From Cenococcum geophilum 1.58 (Eukaryota > Ascomycota > Dothideomycetes > Gloniales > Gloniaceae), in the NCBI GenBank assembly GCA_001692895.1, contig KV748245.1, positions 310,001 to 374,000 of the forward strand: a stretch of 64,000 nt of DNA, read 5' to 3'. The first letter of the stretch is position 1; every line of letters begins with the position of its first letter. The position numbers and the translations under genes were made by a program. This document shows, piece after piece, positions 47,836 to 60,648 of this stretch. The notes under the pieces were generated by a model. The model did no database searches and was not told the origin of the DNA. It saw only the letters and a list, made by a program, of their open reading frames with translations.

Positions 47836-48244
47836 GAAGCTTAAGTTTAAAGGAAGGGTACTATTATAGAACTACTCCGTAATACCCTATACGCGTTTAC
47901 CTATTTCTACTATAAAGATATTAGTTCCGCTTACTGCCTTAACTAAGCTAATAGCGATTTTCTATCCCTAGAATGAAAAATCCTAATTAGTTAGCTTAAT
48001 AAATAGAGCCGGTAGAACCTATACTGCTACTTAAATATATCCTATATATAGTACGGTTCCCATTAACCTAATAATCTTATAACGATATATACCCTATTCT
48101 CCTATTTCTTATTTCCTTTTCTTATATAACGTCTTGATTTTATTATACAGTTTATATACGTAGCTTAATAATATCTAATTTGCTATATATTATCGTTACT
48201 TATACTTACTCTGTAATAAATAGAATATCTATAGATAGAATATT
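47836..48244. other. AT-rich degraded repeat DNA
   Basis: No clear coding or terminal structure is visible. It probably continues the element to which repeat X belongs. Confidence 0.45.
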
Positions 48245-48562
48245 TGCTAGTTATAGAGAGGTCAGGCATAGGCGTAGGCGTTTAGCGTTAGTAGTTACTA
48301 CGCAGCTTAGTAGTATAGAGGTAGAATTATAGCCTCTACTGCGGCGACTTCCTCTTAATATTATATAGGTATAAGGAACTAAGGATTATAACTTATAGAG
48401 TAGGCTTTTCTCTGCAATTTAATATCATTTTTATATTAATAGGTATTATAGGAGGGTAGATTAATTTCGTTAAAGTTAATAAGGTCTTCTTATATAAAAT
48501 GTGTTTATTCCCATATCCGCAATCGATTTCAAAACGGAATCACGTGTAACCTTACTAAGGTA
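48245..48562 (-). mobile_element. Head-to-head end fragment of the 12-kb transposon family
   Basis: Read in reverse, this fragment matches the left 250 bp of coding and leader of the 12.1-kb element (48723-48960 and beyond). It ends CTAAGGTAA, the complement of the element end TTACCTTAG. It therefore is a truncated second copy pointing away from the large one, with about 25 bp between the two ends. It lacks the hairpin-forming segment present next to the end of the large copy. Confidence 0.75.
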
Positions 48563-48587
48563 AAGCATGCAAGTCACTCGTCTTTGA

Positions 48588-48607
48588 TTACCTTAGCGAG
48601 CTCAGAC
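48588..48607 (+). repeat. Left terminal inverted repeat
   Basis: The sequence TTACCTTAGCGAGCTCAGAC pairs with the complement of 60649-60668 with one mismatch. The 9 bp before it (CGTCTTTGA) is the target duplication. Confidence 0.85.
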
Positions 48608-48835
48608 TAAGAAATCGATTATGCGGATATAGGAATATCCGCACCGTCCGCTAAGCTGATTTAGGACGGCAATCGTTTTCTTGGTCTGAGGCACTTTGGC
48701 GAGCTTTATAGAAAACCTAAATATGGTTTATATGAGAAGACCTTATTAACTTTAACAAAATTAATCTACCCTCCCACAATACCTGTTAATATAAAAATTA
48801 CACCAAATTATAGAGAAAAGCCTACTCTATAAGTT

Positions 48836-51557
48836 ATGAGATCTTTAGCTCCTTATACACGCGCAACGTTAAGAGGAATTCGTCGCCGTAGAGGCCCCAA
48901 TTCTACCTCTACACCGCCGAGCCGTGCAGTAAACACTAACGCTAAACGCTTACATCCACGCCGCCAGCCCTCTGCACAGCCAGCGGATATTCTAGCGGAT
49001 ATTCCAGCGGATATTCCATCTACCAGTCGGACAAAGATATCAAAGGAAGAGAAGGTTAACATCGTAAAGGACCTTCTATATTAATGGGGCTGGTCTTTTC
49101 GCAGGCTAATCTTTAAGTACTTAGAAAGCGAGAACGGGCATAGAGGCAATAGGAAGAAGAAGAAAGTAGGGGACCTGCTTATTACTTTACTAGAGGAAAA
49201 GGAAATATAAGAAGAGCTTATTAATAGGGCTGAAATTCATATAACACTAGTAACCTCTATTACCCGCTATATCCGGAAAGAACTCCACCAACTATAATTA
49301 TAACGCGGCCCCTTTAACACATAGACTCCAGATATAGAGTTTTAGGATATTAACCTTAAGAATACGGCCCAGTTTATTCAGTAGCACGGTCCGCTACTAT
49401 TCTAGCTTATTAAGGGGATATCCGCACCAAATAGAGAGGAACGTAGTTGGGATCCGCATAGCGGACGTATAGTTATAGTTGCCTCTATATTCCTCCTAGG
49501 GTTTACCTAAAACTCCGCAAATAGTTTCGCCCGTCTACTTAGTCTATATCTTTAGGCGCTTAGTATAAAGCGCTATATACTGTCTTTCCTATATAGCCTT
49601 AGTCTAATTAATAGTTATAAAACTCTTAACGCTAAAAAGCTTGGGCTAGCTAAATATTCTAAGGAAGGTCCTATTAATTCTAATGGCCCTTTTAACGCTA
49701 ATAACCCTTAAGAAACTAATTAAGTCTCTATCTATTTATAATAATGTCTGCATTATTTATAATAACTTTAACTATTACTAAAAGACTCGACATTAGGTTA
49801 TCGGCAAGATTGGTAAGTTTAATTTATATACTACGGGAAAGATTTTACGCGGAGTCTATATGCCTAAAGGGGGCCTTAAGCAGTCAATGCTAAATAACAC
49901 CCGTTAACTTAAGCTAGATGAGGTTGTTAATACAGCTAGGAATAAGTTTAATAACCTTTAGAAGCGGATATCTATAAGTTTTATTACGGACGCCATCCAA
50001 TACGCGTATTCTACTGCAGTTAATAGTATATTCAACTCTAACGCGGATATTAAATATCCGCGTATACCAGCAGTTGATATTCTCCCTTATAAAAGGACAG
50101 AGCATATAACTCTAGGACCTATTCTAGATAGCGAGGCTTCTATTAACGGTAACTATCGCGTAATAGAGAATATCTTCCTAGAACAACTATAGTATAATCA
50201 CGAAACCGCTTTTAACGACTAGCTTTTCCTAGTATACGAAGATCAGAAAACCATAAAGCTTATCCAATTATACAAAGAGGAGCGGGTTAAGGCGGAAGGT
50301 GCGTACGATAGCCATAAATAGGTGTTGCCTATTCCAGGGCTATGGTATATGCGATTAAACTTCCTATATATAATTATGCGTACGTTCTATAGGGGTAAGG
50401 AAGCCGCGTAGCAGTTTTTAGCGCTTTACGCCTATATAAACCACCTAAAACGGCGCAATATTCCTAGGGAAAAGGCCCTGTTTTATTATATAGAAGAGCT
50501 AATCCTCCAAAGCTTTAACGCTTATGTTATTGCGTTGTTTCTACTCCATATCCGCAATAAGTGCAACATTAAGGTAGATGGTGAGGCTAAGCGATATATA
50601 CGAAACCTATCTCCGCAGCAATTTCTAGAGTATATTAAGGATATCCGCACAGTAGCTTTTTTAAGAGATGTATACCGCGATGCAAATCAGCGCTTAAAGC
50701 CACCTGCCAACGCACGTTAGCTAGCAGCAACGTCGTCCTCTGCGGGTACATTAAGCTCCGCCGCTAATAACTATAATACGAAGTTCTTTAATCATATCCG
50801 GTTCTTATAGGTTATTAATACTTATAAGCTTCTAAAATACGCCATTAAGTATACGGATATTGGACTACTAAAGCGTATAATCCCCCGCCTTTGCTTATAC
50901 TTTACTAGAAGCTTATTAAAGAACTATACATATAATATACTGATCCTATAGCAACTAGTTGGAACAAGCGCTTATAATCCAGTGCTTTAACGGGCTATTC
51001 TTACTAATAGTTTAGTTAACCTCCAAGGGCAGCCAGATAGCTTCTTTAAGACGGATCGCCTTAATAAACTACTAAATCTTTAACTTAAGGAGTTACTCTA
51101 AACGCGCGGGAATTTAACGTTTGGCATAGACAAGCTGTTTAAATAAAGTGTTCTTATAATAAGTTATACTAGCGCACTCCGCGATATTTTTAAGCGTATA
51201 TTTAGTAAACGTATAAACAGCGAACATATAACTAAGTCTCTAGCGCTAGATATCCGCTATCTTGCAGATTAAATCAGGAAGGATTTAATTATGCAATATA
51301 CGCGGCGCTCGGCGGATTTTAAGGCTCCTTTACTTCTACAGCGTGGATATAAGAAACTCGCAAAGGACGGCGTAAATACATTTAACGCCTTTCTATTAAC
51401 TACAGCCGGTTTGCCATTTAATCCCCTTATATGCAGCTTTAGTAATACTAATAAGAATATAGAGGTATTAGGGGAAGCTGCTAAATATATTTACATAGTT
51501 TGTTATCCTAATATTACACCTATACCTCTGCTAATATATATAATAGTTAGTATATAA
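48836..51557 (+). pseudogene. DUF6589-like protein, candidate transposase
   Basis: Counting interruptions, the forward frame runs about 900 codons. It opens with an ATG and an Arg/Pro-rich, basic N-terminus (residues 1-70), then a helical region. A core follows that resembles DUF6589 proteins: a segment around 49500-49650 about narrow-length helices ending in a Ser-Tyr-Lys-Thr motif, a VYNNFNYY segment with RHQVIG near 49760-49800, and GGLKQSMLN near 49880. C-terminally a segment near 50980-51120 reads like the NLVNLQG...FFKTDRLN... region of that family. Stops are common, nearly all TAG or TAA at likely glutamine positions, with a few short frame problems. DUF6589 proteins are abundant and often repeated in fungi. 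Their role as transposases is plausible but, to my knowledge, not proven. The assignment is from memory of the family. Confidence 0.6.
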
Positions 51558-51930
51558 GTTGCTTAATAAATGCTGAGAGTAACAGTAATATATTGTTTTA
51601 ATTGCGGATATACTTCCATTGTGCGTTAGCGTATATAGGACGTTAGGTTTAAGGCACCTACTATTCTTTAACTTAGATTAAAGCGGCTCTTATAAGGCGG
51701 CATTACTGATTTTAATATGCGGATGTCTTATATTAGCGGTTTATTATATAACCCTTATAAGGACGGATTTAATAAGGCTACGGATAATATGCTAGAGGAC
51801 TTTTAAATACTTAGGCTTTTAGTACATTTCTGTCTTAATATATTAATCGAGTTCTTTTTATTAATATTAACTCTAGCCGGCGTATAATCTTCTTAGTGCA
51901 TAGTATATAACATAGCAGTAGGCTGTTTTG
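51558..51930. other. Between the forward gene and the duplicated unit
   Basis: The sequence is AT-rich and mutated, with two GCGGAT-type words. It may contain the 3' part of the forward gene or a further exon, since faint coding character persists to about 51800. Confidence 0.4.
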
Positions 51931-51934
51931 TAGT

Positions 51935-53880
51935 GCAGATATATAAATATCTATATCTTAGCTTATACGGATATCTTCATATTAGCTTACGCGGATATCG
52001 TTATCTTAGCTTATACGGATATTATAATATTAATTAAGTATATCTATTAAATATAAGGCAGAGACTTAATTCCTATATATATAGTAGTAAAAAGGTATAA
52101 GCTACTATTTTATTATTATAAACTAGCAACAATAGCCAGCCCGCAGCAATAGCTAACTTATATCTACCTATATTTGATATCCGGTAGCCCAGTATTACAT
52201 ATAAGCGCAATAACACCACGCCTTAGGAACGCAAGCTCATCCTTTATCTCACTTAGAGAATCTTTAAACTCACTAAACTAGCAATCTATAGCTTAAACAT
52301 CTTTCGCTATATTAGTTACCTATTTATAAACTATATTAACGCGCGCAGAAATAGCGATTGCTAAATACACCCTAATAGATTCCGTGCCAGCGGAAGCGGT
52401 AGCAGTAACGGCAGCACCTAGCGTGCTAGCAATTAATAAAAGAGTTAGAGGAGCAGCGGCAAAGCAAGTGCCTCTACGGCCGCGTATACTACTATAAGTG
52501 GGAGTCTTAATAGGAGGGAAGGTCTTAGTAGGGGGAGGCGTAATAGTGCAGGTGGGGATGGTGCGAGAACGAAGCTATATGGATATTAGCAATATCCGTA
52601 TTATTAACACGCGGATATTATACCTTCTTAGTAGGCGTTTCGGCTGAACTATTAGCAAAAGCTAACTTTATACATTTTTTACGCTAAAGTATAACCGGCT
52701 CTAAATCTAGTAAACTTTCCTATATGCGTATTAGCTGACAGAATAATAGTATACTATTAGCACGTACCTTTCCGCATAACCTGCCACCTATATAATATCT
52801 TAAGCACGCACCCCTAAAATAAGGCCCAGAGTCCTTCTTATAAACGCGACATTCGTAGCTATACTTCTCGCATAGAGTATATAGCGGGTTGCGCAGCTTA
52901 CCAAAGCTACCCTCAATATTCTAAACGTGTGTTAATATCCGCTGGCGGCTTTCCTTTATGTTCTCCCAAACACCAGCTTTTAGAATATACCATTTATTCG
53001 CTAACGGCACTTGGATAGGAAGGCGCTCGTTTATGTTCGTAGTACTGCGGAGATTATAAAGGCTGCGGAGATTACAAGGGCTGCGGAGATTATAAGAGTC
53101 GGCGTTATTAAGATCTTCATCTTTGCCGCTGTCTAAAGATTCGCTATCTAAAGAAACCTTATAAATGTTTAGGTTACTATAAGAGGTAAATTAGTAGATA
53201 AGACATTAAAACAGTATAACTAACACATACGATTTAATAGCTATCTTGGCCTTTAGATTCATATCAGTAGCCTTTTTAGCCTACTTTCTAAGAAAAGAAG
53301 ATAAACGAGCCTTATTAAGCCTCCTTTTAGAAGCATTAGGTGGCAGTAGCAGAAAAGCAGATGGTAAAGAAACTAATAGCAAAGTGGTTTACGGCAAAGA
53401 TGTAGGTAACGGAAAGGCAGGCAGCGAAAAGGTGCGCGGATTTTTAGCGGACTTCGCTCTATCTATATTTTTGTCGTTTACTAAATCCTATAAAGAGCGC
53501 TTTGGTATATATTTTCTAAAATCACATTAGCTATAGGCACAATTTAGTATTAGAAAGCTTACTCTTTAGGAATAAAGTCTAAAGGCTTAGTAAAAGCAGC
53601 CATGGCGTGCTTAACAGCATCCTCGTTCACTTCGCGTATATTAAGTTCCTTAACTACCTAGCTACTATTATTTGCATTAATATCGTTTACAGGTGTAAAT
53701 AAAGGCATCGCAGACAGTAGAACGCTAAGGGATAGTAAATAAAATAACAATAATAAAGTTTGCGGTGCGGTGCTATAAGGTGGAAGGTTAGTAGAAGAAA
53801 AGGTGCGGAGGTTAATTAAAGGTAAATATCTACGCTACTAATTTTATTAAATTAGCTTACTAACAAATAACTGCTACTAT
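51935..53880 (-). pseudogene. Duplicated unknown gene, copy 1
   Basis: This unit of about 1.95 kb is a direct duplicate of 53907-55840. On the reverse strand it begins near 53710 with MPLFTPV and reads a short acidic N-terminus, a probable small intron after IPKE, then a Leu/Pro/Ser-rich basic region. About 0.7 kb further on, a cysteine-containing segment (YSYECRVYKKDSG, then GAC and RLCGK, near 52780-52880) follows. Four cysteines spaced this way could bind zinc, but I do not recognise the domain. The forward 94-codon frame at 53246-53530 is a shadow of the Leu/Pro-rich part. The gene is RIP-damaged. Confidence 0.5.
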
Positions 53881-53906
53881 AATAACTTACCTTAGTAATT
53901 ATTAAC

Positions 53907-55840
53907 GGTGCGGATATATAAATATCTTTATCTTACCTTATATAGATATCTTCATCTTAGCTTATACGGATATCTTTATCTTAGCTTATACGGATATTAT
54001 AATATTAATTATATCTATTAAATATAAGGTAGAGACTTAATTCCTAAGTATATACGTAGTAGCAGAGAGGTAAGAGCTACTATTTTATTACTCTAAACCT
54101 ATAATAACAGTTAACCCGCAGTAATAGCCAACCGGCATCTACTTAAATTCTATATTAAGTAACCCGGCGTTACGTATAAGTGCTATAATACTACGCCTTA
54201 TAAACGCAAGCTCATCCTTTATCTTACTTAAAGAATCTTTAAGCTCACTTAACCAGCAATTTATAGCCCAAATATCTTTTGCTATCTTAGTTACCTACTT
54301 ATAAACTATATTAACGCGTATAAAAACAGCAATTACTAAATACACCCTAATATTTTCCGTACTAGCGAGAGCGGTAGTAGTACCAGAAGTAGCACTAGGC
54401 GTGCTAAGAATTAGTAAAAGAGTAAGAGGAGCGGCGGCGGAATGGGTGCCCCTACGGCTGCGTATATTACTATAAGTAAAAGTCTTAGGGGAAGGGGAGG
54501 TCTCTAGAGGGGGGATGGTGCGGGTACAAAGCTATATGGATATCAGCAATATCCGTATTATTAAGATGCGGATATTATACCTTCTTAGTAGGCGTTCCAG
54601 CTAGACTACTGGCAGAAGCTAATTGTGTATATTTTTTACACTAAGGTATAACCAGCTCCAGTTTTAGCGAACTATCCTATATACGTGTTAGCTAATAGAA
54701 TAATAGTATACTATTAGCATATACCTTTTCGTATAACCTACTACTTAAGCAATATCTTAAGCACGCACCTCTAAAATACAACCTAGAGTTCTGCTTGTAA
54801 ACGCGATATTTATAGTCTTACTTAACGCATAAAGTGTATAGCGGATCGTATAGTATACTAAAGCTACCCTTAATATTCTAGATATAGGTATATATCCGCT
54901 AGCAAGCTTCCTTTATATTCTCCTAAGCACCAGCTTTTGGGGTATACTATTTATTTACTAACGGCACTTAAATAGGAAGGCGCTCGTTCGTATTAATATC
55001 CAATATTATAGCTTAGGCCGTCTGCGTACTGCGGAGCTTGTAAGAGCTATAAAGATTATAAGAGGATAGAGGAGGGCTTTTAGGAGAGTCGGTGTTATTA
55101 AGGTTATTCTTTTTATTGTTATCTAAAATCTCTAACATTTCTATTGGGTTACTATAAGAGGTAAATTAGTAGATAAGATACTAAAAGAGTATAGTTAACA
55201 CATACGATTTAAAGGCTATCTTATACTAAACATTTTACGCAGTAATTCTGTTAGCCTGCCTCTTAAGAGAAATAGAAGCATAACGAGGATTAAACTTCTT
55301 AGAAGTAGCAGGCGACGAAGAAACAAGCGGCTTAAAAGTAGGCGGCGAAGAGGTAAGCGGTAAAGAAGTAGGCAGCAAAGAGGTAGGCAGTAAAGAGGTA
55401 AGCGGATTTCTAGCGGATTTCGCAATAACCTTATTATAGTGCTCTGCTAGATCTAATAAAGAGTGCTTTAGTACGTATTTCCTAAAATTATATTAGCTAT
55501 AGGCATAATTTAGTATTAAAAAGCTTACTCTCTAGGCAGAGATTCTAAAGGATTAGTAAAAGAAAGAGCGTCCTTAAAAGCGTCCTTAATTATTTCATCA
55601 TCAATGTCGCGTATATTAAGTTCCTTAACTAAATAGCTGTCGGACGTATTTAGAGGTATAAAGGAAGGCATTGTAGATAGTAGTATACTAATAAACAGTA
55701 GATAAAACAATAATGATAAAGTTTGCGGTATAATGCTGTAAAGTAAAAGGTGCGGAGGTTAATTAAAGGTGAATATCCACGCTGCAGATTTTATCGAATT
55801 AGCTTACTAACAAATAATCACTATTATAGTGACTCACCTT
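53907..55840 (-). pseudogene. Duplicated unknown gene, copy 2
   Basis: It aligns with copy 1 throughout, including the leading GCGGATAT and repeated CTTATACGGATATC words at its left edge and the AACACATACGATTTAA block. The reverse frame starts MPSFIPLNTSDSYLVKELNI near 55674 and shows the same VKELNIR segment as copy 1. The two copies have diverged by well more than RIP-type changes alone (small indels, substitutions), so the duplication predates inactivation. It is located between the forward gene and the helicase. Confidence 0.55.
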
Positions 55841-55899
55841 AGTAAATATCAACTACCTTTTATACAACACTTAAACTGAATGGCTAATATAATATAGGT

Positions 55900-58800
55900 T
55901 CTACGGGTTTCGGGAGCTTTAGGTATAAACCTTAGTATCTCTCTAGATAAGAATCTAATAAACTATTTAAATACGTATATGGAGATCGACACTTAACACC
56001 CGGATATTAATTAGAGCTCTGCCCGAGTCTTAGTTAAGTTAACAAACAAATAGAACGCCGAGGAATATTGAATACCAACCTGCTAAAGCTGCGTCATATC
56101 CAAAACCAAGGGCGGAGATTAAGCACTAGGCTACAGGTTCTGAGCTGCGCTCAGTTTAGAAAGCAGAGATTAAATATTAGACTGCAAATTCTAAGCTGCA
56201 CCCAATTTAGAAGGCGGGGATTAAGCATTAGCACGCGAATTCTAAACTGCGCCCAGTTTAGAGGGCGGAGATTAAGCATTAGCCTGCAAACCCTAAGCCT
56301 TAGAGTTTCCTAGGAGCGGAGATCCAGTATTATAACTTAAATCCTAAGCCTTAGGATTTTCTAGGAGCGGAGGTCTAATACTGCGTTGCGAATTCTAAAT
56401 TTCCGGATTTCCTACTACCTAGGAACTGGTGCTACGCCACGGATATTAAACTTTAGAATTTTTTATAATCAGAGGTCCAATGCTATATTGCGAATATTAA
56501 ACCTTAGGCTTGTCCGAAAGTTAAGACTTAGTAGTACACTATAAGCTCTAATACTTAGGCTGCCCTAAGGATTCGAATTTGATGCTACGCTGTAAGCTTT
56601 AATATCCGGATTGCTTTAAGGGCTAAGACCTAATGCTGCGCTGTAAGCTCTAATATTCGGCGTTTTAGCCGCGGCCCATTTATACTTGTATTGCCACTAA
56701 TATTAGCAAATAGACGTCTCTGCGTCTTTTTTAAGGTCATACTACTAGCTAGTGCAGTACTAAAGGGGAAGATTAGCTGAAGAGACTGGCTTAGAGTTGT
56801 ATTGGCACTAGCTATATAAGTAGAGGTAGTACTTCTTACTTAAGCAGAGCGGCGGTAAGTGCTAGATTTACCTCTAGTTAATTCTACCCACTAGAAGGGA
56901 GCTAACTCTATAATCGTTAATACATTAGCCCGTAAGTCTACGCGTTGGGATAAGCTTCCTAACCGCACTAGTAAGCTACCAGGCGAAGCATACGGTTGTT
57001 AAGCACTAGTATATAGTTGGTCGGACAAACTATTTAAAAGCCGCTGTAAGCGACAAGCCTAGGTTAATAGATAAGCTGCCGAACTACTATACCAACCCTA
57101 TAGATATCCGTCCACACCCGCCGCATAAGCTAATTCCCTTCTAGTATCCTACTACTAAGTTGCTATAGAGGGTGCCGTAATGCGGCAGTTTGCCGTCGCC
57201 GTTGACACTAGATTACTATAGATTGCTACTAATAACGGACTATTGCCAGCAGGATCATTAATAAGGCCACGTTAATTCGCAATAACCGCACGCGGAGATT
57301 GCTGCGGAGATTAAACACCACGCTGTGAACTAGCGCCACCTATATTTGAGCCAATAATACTATTAAACCTCTGCTGCGGAGCTTAAGGGCTACACCACGG
57401 ACCAACACCTAGGTTATTCTGAGATATAAACTAAGGCAGCAGAGAATCGTGAGGATCGTGCGGAGCTATATTAAGAAGCTGTTAGGAACAATGAAGGCGC
57501 TGCGGGGAGTTATTAGGATGCTAAAGGTCAAGTTAAGGGTTCTGCGGATATACACTAGACGATTTTTAAGTAGGTAGCCGTGTATCTAGAGTATACGGAT
57601 ATTAAACATCTAGCTATTAAGATGACTGCGATAGAGTGGCATGCGTAGTCTGAGACCAGTTCGCCTATAAGTCTTAGGTTAATACAAGCTAAGTTTTTTA
57701 AGACTTAGTTATATCCGTTTATAAGCTAAATACTAATAATAGCTATAAGGGCGGTAATACTTCGGTTTGCAACGGTTAATTAAGGCTAGTACTCTTTATA
57801 GTTAATGTACTAACAGGTCCCTATTAACCCACTAATAGTAGAGGCGTCTATAATAAGCTTCTAGATATAGTAACACATCTACTAGATTGCGACGCAGCCT
57901 ATAAGACGCTAGTACTAGAGTATTGCGTTCCTTCCTTATAAATAAAGCGGATAAGCGCATCTACTTTATCTCCTAGGAAGCTATAATCCCATTTAGGTAA
58001 TATTCGCTTAAGGCCCTTATAAGTTAGCGGAGGTTAAATATAGAGCATGCGGATTTAATTATCAAATATAATATAACTGGAAATTGGACTTTAAACTACA
58101 TCCTAGTATATTATATTAAGCCATCCTTTAATCCACTTCTTAACACTTATAAATAGATCCTTTAAGTACTTGCTCTTTATAATATTCCTAGTATATAGTA
58201 TAATAATATTATACTCCTTATAAGCCTATAATAAATTATTATAATTAGAGCAATAGCGTAGACCTCTAGATAACGGACTCGTCTCCTTATATAGCTTAAG
58301 TAGAATATTACATAGACATCTAGTAGCTTTATTCGCGAGCTCGTATAATATATCTAGAAGTACCACCCGTTTCTCTGCATTAGTCTTTACCCTCTTCTAT
58401 TTTTCTATATACTTAATTAGCAGGGCTAATGATGTTATATTCTTATTAAGTATTTAATCCTTCTCCTCCTAAGTAGATACCTGCGAGATAATATCACTGT
58501 TAATTATAATGAATAAAGCCAGATCGCTGGCGAAATCCGCTACCCTATCCTCCTATATCGCCATCCTAGCAGCAATAAAGTTACGGCCGAGTCGGGTAGA
58601 CAGAGGGGCTATAGGTTTTTAAGACTTTCGCTTTAGCAGTATAATATCCGCAAAAGCGCCCTTATACCAGTCTTTAATAAGGATAATTGTATATCTGGTA
58701 ACACCGTTGCGTTAAGCGACCTGTCTAAATCGCTGCAGTATTATATTTAGGCTTTTATTAGGATAATAACCGTATATAATAGAACGGATAATATCTGGAA

Positions 58801-60300
58801 TATCCGCACTATAGGCTAGGGCGTCCGACGTAATAAGAATGCGGGTAGGTAAGTCTTCTATATAGAAATTTTAATACTCCCTACTCTTGTTACATTTGGA
58901 TAATATCGCATAATAACTCCGCACTGCTATTTTAGCTTACTTTATAGTATAGCCCTTAGTTATAAGCCACAAACGGATTATGTTCAGACACCTATAGATA
59001 TAATTTTTAGCATAAAGAAAGATAATCATCTTAGGAATTAATTTAGGGCTTAGAACCTTTCGTCCCTTTAGCTATATAGTACCTCCTACCAGATTTTAGA
59101 TCTGCCCGACTAGTTAATAAATAGAGGTAGCGGGTATTTAACTAGAAGATACGGATATCCTACTAGGCGCTACGGGCGTTTAGCTGGATAATGCGGATAT
59201 TTTACTAGACCCTACAGATATCTGGCCAAGGGTCGTAGATATATAATCCTCCTCTACTACCGCCTCCTTAAATGCCTCTTTAATAACAAAGAATAGTGCC
59301 TTATAATTATTCTTATCCCTCCTTTTAATATAGCCCCTAATAATAAATAGGTCAGGCCAATTAATATTTATTTATTTAAGATCCGTTATACTCCAATAAA
59401 ACCCCACTAGCTTTATTACCTTTATATACGTCTCCTTATTAAGTATTACAGTATATATAAACTACGGCACTATTAGACTAAGCAGTGATTGGACCTTAAA
59501 AAGCTATACGTAATAGGGCCGGAAGCTCTTACCCTAGTTAGCAACTAGATAACACTTATTAATTATAACTAAGAAAATATGTAAGCGAAAAGTAGGCTAA
59601 GTAAGGATATAGTGGAACCGTTTACTTAATAGCAACTCTGGCAATACTAGAATATACGTAAACCAACCCGCCTTAATATATTTTAGGATATCTATATACG
59701 CTTTTATCACCTCCGCACATATAAATACGGGATTTACTTCTAGGATGGCCTATATTTTTAACAGCTGCTCCTCTCTAATTACGTTTAAAGGCAACACAAT
59801 AATAGCAACAGAAGCTTAAATTAGTAATGGAATCGCCTATATTATTATACTCTTACCCTATAATATCTTCGCCGCCAGGAACAAGTCCCTCCGCCTATAC
59901 ATTACCCGTCTTAACACCTTAATTTAACTAGGTCGTCCGCTATACGGATATAGAAGCTTAATAGCTCTATCTATTAAGCTTAACTGTTTATCTTTACTTA
60001 CCTCCTATAAGGCTAGAAGCTTATCTTATACGTCCTATAACTGCCTCTTTACTAGGGACGTAAGATCCTCCTATAAACAATTATCTAGCTCCCATAAGCT
60101 CCGCAAGACCTCCTGGCGTTCCCGTTTAACTATGGTCTTCTAACCCCGGCGGCTAGTGCTTTTCTTCCGAGCTATAGTGGGTTTTTTATGCGGATATAAC
60201 GCCTAGTAGTAGTAAAGGCACTCTAGGCTAAGGGAGGATATTTTTAAGGAAGGACCTAACTATAGCACCTACTAAGTATTGCAATGGCTTTAAGTAGTAA
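55900..60300 (-). pseudogene. RecQ-like SF2 helicase gene
   Basis: On the reverse strand a long frame from about 60300 to 55900 keeps helicase order. There is a Walker A region near 59880-59850 (RRDLFLAAK then GKS), a PLNVIREEQ segment, a SPEL-like segment and a degraded DECH box near 59580-59540 ending GKSFRPYY. A C-terminal helicase domain follows near 58920-58640, with TRILITSDALAYSADIPDI and a QRF...QRNG motif VI equivalent. This matches RecQ-like DEAD/DEAH helicases such as those found in fungal transposons and telomere-linked helicase genes. The C-terminal third is low-complexity and glutamine/serine/proline-rich. Stops are numerous and mostly at glutamine positions. The likely role was unwinding DNA during element movement or replication, which is inference. 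Confidence 0.8.
56080..56690 (-). repeat. About ten degenerate 60-63-bp repeats in the helicase C-terminus
   Basis: Units with core GGCGGAGATTAAGCATTAG and a CTAAACTGGGCGCAG-like segment recur every 60-63 bp, decaying to the right. In the helicase frame they spell a 20-21-residue repeat with SPPSKLGA at its heart, likely disordered. The unit length divisible by three and glutamine-position stops support the reverse strand as the coding one. The 81-codon forward frame over this region is a shadow. Confidence 0.7.
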
Positions 60301-60648
60301 ATATCTATATATCTGTATAGTTTTATCTATATTAGCAGACTATTTAATAAGATATAATATATGCTTATACTTTTAATAACGCGTTTTTTAACTTTAACGA
60401 AATTGATGTCAGGACTGAGCGATAGCCGTATTATAAAATTCGTACTATTTAGAAGCCCTAGTTCTTAAAAATATTGTATTAACTTTTAGTAATAATAACG
60501 CGTTATATAAATGAATGAATTAGATATCCGCAATATCCGTTTTACGGATTTTGCTTATGCTTTTAACAAAACTCGCCAAAGCCTCTCAGACGTGATTTTG
60601 CAATTCGGAAGACGGCGTAGGTTATTCCGATGCTAGCTAAAAAATCGC

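Noticed and set aside
48853-49062. 69-codon reverse frame
   Set aside because: Shadow of the basic N-terminus of the DUF6589-like gene.
56068-56313. 81-codon forward repeat frame
   Set aside because: Antisense to the helicase C-terminal repeats; stops on the reverse strand fall at glutamine positions, which supports the reverse strand.
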